From positions 1,899,787 through 1,911,906 of the forward strand of contig NZ_CP048741.1 in the NCBI RefSeq assembly GCF_018336475.1: a DNA stretch of 12,120 nt. The letters run 5' to 3'. The DNA is from Romboutsia sp. 13368. Its GTDB lineage: Bacteria > Bacillota > Clostridia > Peptostreptococcales > Peptostreptococcaceae. The notes below the pieces were generated by a model. The model saw only the letters and a list, made by a program, of their open reading frames with translations, made no database searches and had not been told where the DNA came from. The translations under genes were made by a program, and so were the position numbers. Each line of letters opens with the position of its first letter. Position 1 is the first letter of the stretch. Shown here in pieces: positions 1-5,046 of this stretch.

Positions 1-25
1 TATTTGTATTTTTATATATACAAAG

Positions 26-64
26 CAAGGCTGAGTAATCTATATATTAAATTACTCAGCCTTG
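26..64 (-). terminator. Rho-independent terminator after plsX (possibly bidirectional)
   Basis: Perfect 14-bp inverted repeat, CAAGGCTGAGTAAT at 26-39 and its complement at 51-64, with an 11-nt AT-rich loop. It is by far the most GC-rich structure in this end of the window. Read on the minus strand it lies 87 nt beyond the plsX stop and is followed by CTTTGTATAT, a modest T-rich tail. Read on the plus strand it is followed by TTTATATATTT, so it could also stop a transcript arriving from the left. The stretch between it and plsX (65-150) shows no gene. Confidence 0.8.
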
Positions 65-150
65 TTTATATATTTAATAATTGAATTTAAGATATCAACT
101 AATATTTTATTTTTATATATTTTCTTATATAATTCGTTTAAATCTATATA

Positions 151-1158
151 CTATTTTTCTTCATTTTTATTATTTTCTAAAAATACTTGTATTTCCTTAA
201 CTACATTTCCTTTTGCAAACTTTATACCTTGATTTATTGCATTTTTTATAGCTTTTGAGTCTGAACTTCCATGAGCTTTTATTACCCCACCATTAACGCC
301 TAAAAGTGGTGCTCCTCCATATTCAGAATAGTCCATATAGCTTTTTAATTTTTTTAAATCATCTTTTATAAGCATAGCACCTAATTTACCTTTTGTGCTG
401 CTTAATAATGTTTCTTTCATAAGCTTCATAACAGACATTGCTACACCTTCTGTTGATTTTAATAATATATTTCCTGTAAATCCATCGCAGACAATTATAT
501 CAGTATATGCATTTATAACATCTCTTGCCTCTATATTCCCTATAAAGTTTAAGTCTAAATTCTTTAATTCTTCATATGATTTTTTAACTAAATCATTTCC
601 TTTTCCTTCTTCTATACCTATGTTAGCTAATGCTATTTTAGGATTACTTATTCCTAATACCTTATTTGCATATATATTACTCATACCTGCAAATTGAACT
701 AAGTTTATAGGTTTACAATCAGCATTGGCACCACTATCTGCTATTAAAGTCATGCCTCTTTTTACATTAGGTAACGCTGGGCATAAGCAAGGTCTATCTA
801 TACCTTTTATTCTTCCAACAACAAATACGCCTCCAGCAAGTACTGCTCCAGTGTTTCCTGCTGATATAAATGCTTGGGCTTTGCCTTCTTTAACAAGTTT
901 AAGTCCAACTACCATAGATGAATCTTTTTTACTTCTGATAGCTTTTACAGGCTTGTCTTCATTTTCAATAATTTCAGTAGTATGTACTATTTCTAATTTA
1001 CTTCTATCAAATTCATAATTAGCAAATTCTTTTTCAAGTAAATCTTTATCTCCAGTTATTATTATATCTACATTATATTCTTTTATAGCATTTACTACAC
1101 CTTCTACATTTGATTTTGGTGCATTATCTCCACCCATACCATCTACTACAATTTTCAC
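151..1158 (-). CDS. plsX: Phosphate acyltransferase PlsX
   Basis: PlsX converts acyl-ACP and phosphate to acyl phosphate, the acyl donor for PlsY in phosphatidic acid synthesis; it is a peripheral membrane enzyme. The 335-residue length is normal for the family. Visible family signatures are the N-terminal VDGMGGDNAP, GNTGAVLAGG and ADSGANADCKP in the middle, GFTGNILLKSTEG, and the C-terminal GGAPLLGVNGG. Translation starts at GTG (1158), placed 7 nt after a strong AAGGAGG at 1166-1172; the protein then begins MKIVVDGMGG, as expected. In many bacteria yceD/ylbN-rpmF-plsX is one operon, but here a strong hairpin after rpmF (1311-1334) and 187 nt of spacer suggest separate transcription. No fapR precedes it, unlike Bacillus, and no fab gene follows before the terminator at 26-64. 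Confidence 0.97.
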   Translation of the reverse strand: MKIVVDGMGGDNAPKSNVEGVVNAIKEYNVDIIITGDKDLLEKEFANYEFDRSKLEIVHTTEIIENEDKPVKAIRSKKDSSMVVGLKLVKEGKAQAFISAGNTGAVLAGGVFVVGRIKGIDRPCLCPALPNVKRGMTLIADSGANADCKPINLVQFAGMSNIYANKVLGISNPKIALANIGIEEGKGNDLVKKSYEELKNLDLNFIGNIEARDVINAYTDIIVCDGFTGNILLKSTEGVAMSVMKLMKETLLSSTKGKLGAMLIKDDLKKLKSYMDYSEYGGAPLLGVNGGVIKAHGSSDSKAIKNAINQGIKFAKGNVVKEIQVFLENNKNEEK

Positions 1159-1199
1159 AAATATTCCTCCTTACTTAGTTTATATTTATTATTTTATAT

Positions 1200-1233
1200 A
1201 TTATATTATAGCTTTTTATTATCATAATTGTAA
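1200..1233 (-). promoter_or_regulatory. Candidate plsX promoter
   Basis: Minus-strand reading of the rpmF-plsX gap shows two overlapping TATAAT hexamers (complement of 1205-1210 and of 1200-1205), 42-47 nt upstream of the plsX GTG. The hexamer 17 nt upstream of the first one is TTACAA (1228-1233), only 3 of 6 matches to the -35 consensus. A weak -35 beside a good -10 fits a regulated or activator-dependent promoter, but the region is so AT-rich that chance hexamers are expected. The need for a promoter is inferred from the terminator that precedes it. Confidence 0.35.
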
Positions 1234-1235
1234 TC

Positions 1236-1254
1236 ATTACTAAATAATAGTAAT
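1236..1254. promoter_or_regulatory. Palindrome upstream of plsX, possible operator
   Basis: Perfect 7-bp inverted repeat ATTACTA-N5-TAGTAAT. It sits just upstream of the candidate plsX -35 hexamer. A further copy of the half-site core, TAGTAA, lies at 1268-1273, exactly 20 bp from the right half-site, about two helical turns. FapR, the usual regulator of plsX in Bacillus, recognises an inverted repeat built from TTAGTA and TACTAA half-sites; here the half-sites face the other way, so this is not a textbook FapR box. The regulator is unknown. Confidence 0.35.
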
Positions 1255-1307
1255 ATAATATCTTTTCTAGTAACCATTATTATCTTATATAATTTATTAT
1301 AAACAAA

Positions 1308-1337
1308 AAAACATGTAGAATAAATTCTACATGTTTT
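1308..1337 (-). terminator. Rho-independent terminator after rpmF
   Basis: On the minus strand, starting 8 nt after the first rpmF stop codon, there is a perfect hairpin with arms ACATGTAGAAT (1311-1321 and 1324-1334), extended by three A-T pairs, followed by a run of seven T then GTTTA. The formal loop is only 2 nt, so the innermost pairs probably stay open. Long perfect stem plus continuous T tract is a classic intrinsic terminator, and it separates ylbN-rpmF from plsX. Confidence 0.88.
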
Positions 1338-1345
1338 AGAAGTTA

Positions 1346-1522
1346 TTATTCAGATACAACTTCTTTACCTTTATAATATCCACAGTCTGGACATACTCTA
1401 TGTGGTAATTTTGGCTCATGACATTGTGGACAACTTACGAATCCAGTTGCTACCATTTTAGAGTTAGCTGCTCTTCTCATTTTAGTTTTTGATTTAGATG
1501 TTTTACGCTTTGGTACTGCCAT
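1346..1522 (-). CDS. rpmF: 50S ribosomal protein L32
   Basis: A 58-residue protein beginning MAVPKRKTSKSKTKMRR, the hallmark basic N-terminus of bL32, a small late-assembling protein of the large ribosomal subunit. It carries two CxxC pairs, Cys31/Cys34 and Cys44/Cys47, so it is the zinc-binding form rather than the Cys-less paralogue. The start is ATG at 1522, preceded by AAGGAGGTGG, which overlaps the TAA stop of the upstream ylbN; the 13-nt gap marks one operon with ylbN. Two consecutive TAA stops end it (1346-1348 and 1343-1345), then the terminator. The ylbN-rpmF pair is conserved from Firmicutes to Escherichia coli (yceD-rpmF). Confidence 0.97.
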   Translation of the reverse strand: MAVPKRKTSKSKTKMRRAANSKMVATGFVSCPQCHEPKLPHRVCPDCGYYKGKEVVSE

Positions 1523-1535
1523 TTACGCCACCTCC

Positions 1536-2063
1536 TTAGTCATTTTTAAATATATCTTTTAATTTAGCAAAACGGGGATCTATGATCTCCTCGTCGTTCG
1601 CACTTTCATTACAAGAACAAGCTTCTATATTTAAGTTTGCTCCGCATCCTTGACAAAGTCCCTCACAGTCTTCTTTACAAAGAACACTTGCAGGTATTTT
1701 AAAGTCTAATGTCTGTTCTATTATATCAACAAGATCTAAATCTTGTCCATCAAATAATAATGCATCATCATCTTCAAATTCATCTTCATCAAAGCCTTCT
1801 TTTACTAAAAAACCTTGTATAGAATATTCTATCGGTACTTCTACCTCATCTAAACATCTTGAACAATTGTCAATAAGTGTAAAGTCAACATCTATATCTA
1901 GGTATAAACCTTTATTAGTGTTTGAAACTTTACCTTCTATATTTATTGGTGAGGCTAGTTTGTAATCAGTATTACAATAACTAATAGTATCAATTTTTTG
2001 AGAAAAATTCAAGTCTAATTTGTCAGTTTCTCTTCTAATTAATTTATCTAGACTTATTTTCAT
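1536..2063 (-). CDS. ylbN: DUF177/YceD family protein, rRNA-associated (YlbN)
   Basis: A 175-residue acidic protein of the DUF177 family (E. coli YceD, B. subtilis YlbN). Family members are tied to 23S rRNA accumulation and ribosome assembly, but the biochemical role is not settled. Visible marks are a CSRC pair (Cys67, Cys70), a strongly acidic stretch around residues 91-102, and the C-terminal cluster CKEDCEGLCQGCGANLN (from Cys129) followed by CSC at 149-151, probably a metal-binding knuckle. I place the start at ATG 2063: an in-frame GTG nine bases upstream (2072) lies inside the GAGGTG ribosome binding site, which has a 6-nt spacer to the ATG. The gene is first in the ylbN-rpmF operon, behind a consensus promoter 29 nt upstream. 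Confidence 0.92.
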   Translation of the reverse strand: MKISLDKLIRRETDKLDLNFSQKIDTISYCNTDYKLASPINIEGKVSNTNKGLYLDIDVDFTLIDNCSRCLDEVEVPIEYSIQGFLVKEGFDEDEFEDDDALLFDGQDLDLVDIIEQTLDFKIPASVLCKEDCEGLCQGCGANLNIEACSCNESANDEEIIDPRFAKLKDIFKND

Positions 2064-2069
2064 CAGATT

Positions 2070-2075
2070 CACCTC
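2070..2075 (-). promoter_or_regulatory. Ribosome binding site that decides the ylbN start
   Basis: GAGGTG lies 6 nt before the ATG at 2063. Its last three bases are an in-frame GTG that would give a product three residues longer, but a GTG start would leave only TGTATTGAG upstream and no proper Shine-Dalgarno sequence, so the ATG is preferred. Confidence 0.7.
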
Positions 2076-2091
2076 AATACATTACCAATTT

Positions 2092-2120
2092 ATTATACAA
2101 ATTTGGCTTTTGTTTGTCAA
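2092..2120 (-). promoter_or_regulatory. Consensus sigma-A promoter of ylbN-rpmF
   Basis: Read on the minus strand: TTGACA (complement of 2115-2120), a 17-nt spacer, then TATAAT (complement of 2092-2097). Both hexamers are perfect and the spacing is optimal, unusual even in an AT-rich genome. The expected transcript starts near 2085, about 22 nt upstream of the ylbN ATG. It fits a constitutively strong unit delivering a ribosomal protein. Confidence 0.92.
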
Positions 2121-2171
2121 GTATTTTTACTTGATAGATATTTTTGCCATTAATCCTGTATATCTACAAAA

Positions 2172-2199
2172 TATAAGGTAGGTTTTACCCTACCTTATA
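2172..2199 (-). terminator. Rho-independent terminator after ackA
   Basis: Perfect 11-bp inverted repeat TATAAGGTAGG (2172-2182 with 2189-2199) with a 6-nt loop, starting about 22 nt beyond the ackA stop. On the minus strand the stem is followed by TTTTG, a short T tract. It separates ackA from the ylbN promoter just downstream. Confidence 0.75.
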
Positions 2200-2220
2200 A
2201 AATATTATATCCATTTATAA

Positions 2221-3417
2221 TTATTTTACTAATTCTAATGTATCTCTTGCTATCATTAACTCTTCGTTAGTAGGTATTAATAATATCTTAACTTTTGAAT
2301 CTTCTGTAGATATTACTCTTTCTTTACCTCTTACTTTGTTAGCTTCTTCATCTAACTTCATTCCTAAGAAGTCCATGTTAGCCATTATATCAGCTCTCAT
2401 TTCTATACCATTTTCACCAACACCAGCAGTGAATACAACAGCGTCAACACCGTTCATTTCTGCAGCATAAGATCCTATATATTTCTTAACTTTCTTAGCA
2501 TATGATTCTAAAGCTACTTGAGCTAATTCATTATTTTCAGCAGCAGCATCTTCTATATCTCTGAAGTCTGAAGATATACCAGTCATTCCGTATACTCCTG
2601 ACTTTTTGTTCATTAAATCGCTTAATCCTTTAGCATCTAATCCTTCTTTTTCCATTAAGAATGGTAATATAGCTGCATCTATATCTCCACATCTAGTTCC
2701 CATTATTAATCCTTCAAGTGGAGTGAATCCCATACTTGTATCAACAGACTTACCACCATCAACAGCAGCTAAAGAAGCTCCATTTCCTAAGTGACAAGTT
2801 ATTATTTTACAATCTTCTATGTTTTTACCTAACATATCAGCAGCTCTTTGAGATACATATCTATGAGATGTTCCATGGAATCCGTATCTTCTTACACCGT
2901 ACTTAGTGTATAGCTCATTAGGTAATCCATATAAATAAGATGATTTTGGCATTGTTTGATGGAAAGCCGTATCGAATACTGCTACCATTGGTACACCTGG
3001 AAGTATAGCTTCACAAGCTTCTATTCCCATTATGTTAGCTGGGTTGTGAAGTGGTGCTAATTCTACACATTCTTGTAATGCAGCTTTTACTTCATCAGTT
3101 ATTACTACAGATGCAGCAAACTTTTCTCCACCGTGAACAACTCTGTGTCCTACAGCTTCAACTTCTTTTATATCTTTAACTCCACCGTATTGTGCGTCAA
3201 CTACAGCGTCTAATACTAACTTTATAGCATCTTGATGGTTTTTCATTGGTTGCTCAACTATAAGTTTTCCTTCAACACCATCTTTTTCTTGCTTTAGTAT
3301 AGAACCTTCTATACCTATTCTTTCAACTAATCCTACACATAAAACGTCTTCATTTGACATATCTATTAATTGATATTTTAATGAAGAACTACCACAGTTT
3401 AATACTAATATTTTCAT
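2221..3417 (-). CDS. ackA: Acetate kinase
   Basis: Cytosolic acetate kinase, interconverting acetyl phosphate plus ADP with acetate plus ATP; in fermenters it earns ATP from acetyl-CoA together with phosphotransacetylase. At 398 residues it has normal family length. Catalytic positions of the family are visible: Asn7 in VLNCGSSSLK, Arg92 in HRVVHGGE, Asp149 in FDTAFHQTMP, His181 in GFHGTSHR, Arg242 in MGTRCGDID, and Glu385 in PTNEE; the nucleotide-binding HLGNGAS and GVGENG motifs are also present. The frame is open for 31 further codons upstream, but the ATG at 3417 is right: AAGGAGGT sits 6 nt before it and the protein opens MKILVLNCGS. It has its own leader and terminator. No pta gene is adjacent, unlike the usual pta-ackA pair of Clostridium. 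Confidence 0.98.
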   Translation of the reverse strand: MKILVLNCGSSSLKYQLIDMSNEDVLCVGLVERIGIEGSILKQEKDGVEGKLIVEQPMKNHQDAIKLVLDAVVDAQYGGVKDIKEVEAVGHRVVHGGEKFAASVVITDEVKAALQECVELAPLHNPANIMGIEACEAILPGVPMVAVFDTAFHQTMPKSSYLYGLPNELYTKYGVRRYGFHGTSHRYVSQRAADMLGKNIEDCKIITCHLGNGASLAAVDGGKSVDTSMGFTPLEGLIMGTRCGDIDAAILPFLMEKEGLDAKGLSDLMNKKSGVYGMTGISSDFRDIEDAAAENNELAQVALESYAKKVKKYIGSYAAEMNGVDAVVFTAGVGENGIEMRADIMANMDFLGMKLDEEANKVRGKERVISTEDSKVKILLIPTNEELMIARDTLELVK

Positions 3418-3454
3418 TAGTATACCTCCTTGAAATTTCATAGATAATATGTAA

Positions 3455-3469
3455 TAAGCCTTAGGCTTA
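3455..3469. promoter_or_regulatory. Palindrome in the ackA leader
   Basis: TAAGCCT-T-AGGCTTA is a perfect 7-1-7 palindrome lying 37 nt upstream of the ackA ATG. Its GGC/GCC core stands out in a region that is otherwise almost pure A and T. The odd centre and compact size look more like a dimeric repressor site than an RNA hairpin (the loop would be too small without opening pairs). It lies downstream of the candidate promoter, where a bound protein would block elongation. The regulator is not identified. Confidence 0.4.
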
Positions 3470-3515
3470 AATATACTAAATATATTTGTATACATTAAAC
3501 ATTTTAACAATATTT

Positions 3516-3544
3516 AATATACCACTTTTTTCAAAAAAAGTATA
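3516..3544 (-). promoter_or_regulatory. Candidate ackA promoter (extended -10)
   Basis: On the minus strand TGGTATATT (complement of 3516-3524) has the TGn extension before TATATT. The hexamer 17 nt upstream is TATACT (complement of 3539-3544), only a partial -35 match, which the extension could offset. The transcript would start near 3508 and have a leader of about 90 nt including the palindrome at 3455-3469. The AT-richness makes this tentative. Confidence 0.35.
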
Positions 3545-3570
3545 GATAATTTAATATAATTTATATTAAC

Positions 3571-3599
3571 CTATATTATTTTTCTCAATTTGTTATAAT
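3571..3599 (+). promoter_or_regulatory. Candidate tmcAL promoter (extended -10)
   Basis: TGTTATAAT at 3591-3599 is a perfect extended -10 element (TGn plus TATAAT). The -35 position holds CTATAT and is poor. Transcription from here would start near 3606 and give a leader of about 92 nt that contains the nested inverted repeats at 3612-3660. Two further TATAAT-like hexamers follow directly, so the exact start is uncertain. Confidence 0.35.
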
Positions 3600-3611
3600 A
3601 TTATAATATAA

Positions 3612-3660
3612 TTAACAAATTTATTTTTAGTACAAGTACTATTTCTTCATAATTTGTTAA
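3612..3660. repeat. Nested inverted repeats between ackA and tmcAL
   Basis: The outer arms are TTAACAAATT (3612-3621) and AATTTGTTAA (3651-3660), a perfect 10-bp match. Inside them lies a second inverted repeat, TAGTAC-AA-GTACTA (3628-3641), nearly concentric with the outer one. A third copy of the outer half-site, AATTTGTTA, is at 3587-3595 and overlaps the candidate tmcAL -10. No T tract follows on either strand, so it is not a standard terminator. It could be a protein-binding array or a folded leader RNA. Confidence 0.5.
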
Positions 3661-3697
3661 AAACCTTTATTTTCAAATATAAAAAGGAGATTTTTTC

Positions 3698-4966
3698 ATG
3701 AAAATACTTGGACTTATAGTCGAATATAATCCTTTTCATAATGGACATTTATATCATTTAGAAAAATCTATAAAAGAAACTAATGCTACTCATACTATAG
3801 CTATTATGAGCGGCAATTTCTTACAAAGAGGAGAACCAGCTTTATTCGATAAATATACAAGAGCTTATGCTGCTGTAAAAAATGGAGTTGACTTAGTAAT
3901 AGAACTGCCTACAATGTTTGCTTGCCAAAGTGCAGAGATATTTTCTCACGGTGCAATAGCTACTCTAAATTCTTTAAATTGTGTTGATTCTATTTGTTTC
4001 GGAAGTGAAGAAGGTGATGTTAATATACTTAAAACGATTTCTGAAATACTAGTAGATGAACCTAATGAATTTAAAATATATCTAAAAAAATACTTAGATG
4101 ATGGTATGCTTTTTCCAACTGCTAGGAGTTTAGCTTTATTTGATTATATTAATAAATATAATCTTTTAGATATATCAAAAGAAAAGCTATTAGATATATT
4201 AAATTCATCAAATAATATCCTAGGTTTAGAATATATAAAAAGTATATTAAAACTAAAAAGTAACATAAAACCTTATACTATCACTAGAGTTCAATCTCAA
4301 TATAATAGTGAAACTATAGAAAGTAATATTTGTTCTGCAACTGCCATAAGAAAGCAATTAAAAGATTTTACTAATATAGACTCTATATCATCTGTTGTAC
4401 CATGTAATACATTTAATACATTAAAAGATAAAATAAATAATAATTTTGACCCTATGTTTGATGATAATTATTTTGAAATTCTATCTTCAATAATAGTCAG
4501 GGATATAAATATATTAAATACATATTTTGAAGTTAATGAAGGTATAGAAAATAAAATATATCAAAGCATTTTTACCTCTTCATCATTAGATGATTTAAAG
4601 GAATCTATAAAATCTAAAAGATATACTATGACAAAAGTTAAAAGAACCTTAAATAATATATTACTAGGTATAACTAAATACGATATGAATAATATAAAAA
4701 ATATTGATAGTATACCTTATATAAGAATATTAGCTTTTAATGATAAAGGTCGTGAGATAATAAAAAATATAAAAAATAATTCAGATGTGAATATTATAAA
4801 TAAATTTTCTAATATTTCATTTTCTAAAGATGATAAAATATTTAAAACATTAATAGATTACGATATAAAAGCAAGCAATATATATAATCTTATCTACTAT
4901 AAAAATAATAGAAATCTACTAAAAGGACCTATGGACTTTTATATATCACCTAAATATGTAAAATAA
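3698..4966 (+). CDS. tmcAL: tRNA(Met) cytidine acetate ligase (YlbM)
   Basis: TmcAL (B. subtilis YlbM) forms N4-acetylcytidine at the wobble position of elongator tRNA-Met, activating free acetate with ATP through acetyl-adenylate. The sequence shows the nucleotidyltransferase-like start MKILGLIVEYNPFHNGH with the HxGH adenylate-binding motif at residues 14-17, followed by MSGNFLQRGEPA and a conserved SICFGSEEGD segment; a longer Lys- and Asn-rich C-terminal part follows. Its 422 residues are in the family range. The start is ATG at 3698, 7 nt after AAGGAGA. It is transcribed divergently from ackA, whose product makes or uses acetate, so both acetate users share one regulatory region. ylbJ follows 68 nt downstream on the same strand. 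Confidence 0.93.
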   Translation: MKILGLIVEYNPFHNGHLYHLEKSIKETNATHTIAIMSGNFLQRGEPALFDKYTRAYAAVKNGVDLVIELPTMFACQSAEIFSHGAIATLNSLNCVDSICFGSEEGDVNILKTISEILVDEPNEFKIYLKKYLDDGMLFPTARSLALFDYINKYNLLDISKEKLLDILNSSNNILGLEYIKSILKLKSNIKPYTITRVQSQYNSETIESNICSATAIRKQLKDFTNIDSISSVVPCNTFNTLKDKINNNFDPMFDDNYFEILSSIIVRDINILNTYFEVNEGIENKIYQSIFTSSSLDDLKESIKSKRYTMTKVKRTLNNILLGITKYDMNNIKNIDSIPYIRILAFNDKGREIIKNIKNNSDVNIINKFSNISFSKDDKIFKTLIDYDIKASNIYNLIYYKNNRNLLKGPMDFYISPKYVK

Positions 4967-4994
4967 GTATACAACCTTTTATCATATATGCCAA

Positions 4995-5029
4995 ATCCAT
5001 CTAATATAATAATTCTATATTAGATGGAT
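4995..5029 (+). promoter_or_regulatory. Stem-loop directly before the ylbJ ribosome binding site
   Basis: Perfect 14-bp inverted repeat ATCCATCTAATATA (4995-5008 with 5016-5029) with a 7-nt loop, in the tmcAL-ylbJ gap. The 3' arm ends 2 nt before the ylbJ Shine-Dalgarno sequence (TAGGTGATC at 5032-5040). There is no T tract after it on either strand, so termination is unlikely on its face. It could modulate translation initiation of ylbJ or protect the 3' end of the tmcAL transcript. Confidence 0.6.
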
Positions 5030-5031
5030 GG

Positions 5032-5046
5032 TAGGTGATCAAAATT
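5032..5046 (+). promoter_or_regulatory. ylbJ translation start region, possible AUU start
   Basis: TAGGTGATC at 5032-5040 matches the 3' end of 16S rRNA through its GGTGATC end. It is followed by AAA and then ATT at 5044. The same layout, AGGTG plus 6 nt plus start codon, is used by recG and ylbN, where the codon is ATG. The only standard start in this frame nearby is the GTG at 5035, which lies inside the Shine-Dalgarno sequence and has only a poor GGATGG upstream. Confidence 0.5.

Noticed and set aside
3..24. Small inverted repeat TTTGTAT ... ATACAAA left of the plsX terminator
   Set aside because: Seven A/T-rich pairs in A/T-rich sequence, next to a much stronger hairpin; too weak to call.
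395..1018. Two plus-strand open frames of 97-100 codons
   Set aside because: They lie antisense inside plsX, have low-complexity compositions and no ribosome binding site; the plsX protein is clearly real.
2606..2794. A 62-codon plus-strand frame inside ackA
   Set aside because: Antisense shadow of a well-conserved ackA segment without its own start signals.
3418..3510. 31-residue N-terminal extension of acetate kinase
   Set aside because: The extension has no homology-like features; the ATG at 3417 has an excellent ribosome binding site and gives the canonical MKILVLNCGS start.
3418..3516. Riboswitch or T-box in the ackA leader
   Set aside because: About 90 nt with no conserved aptamer motif, no T-box sequence and no terminator before ackA.
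4961..4990. Sigma-E-like promoter for ylbJ (AATAAG ... CATATATG)
   Set aside because: Only about 5 of 7 matches to the -10 and a poor -35; at this AT content such a match is expected by chance.
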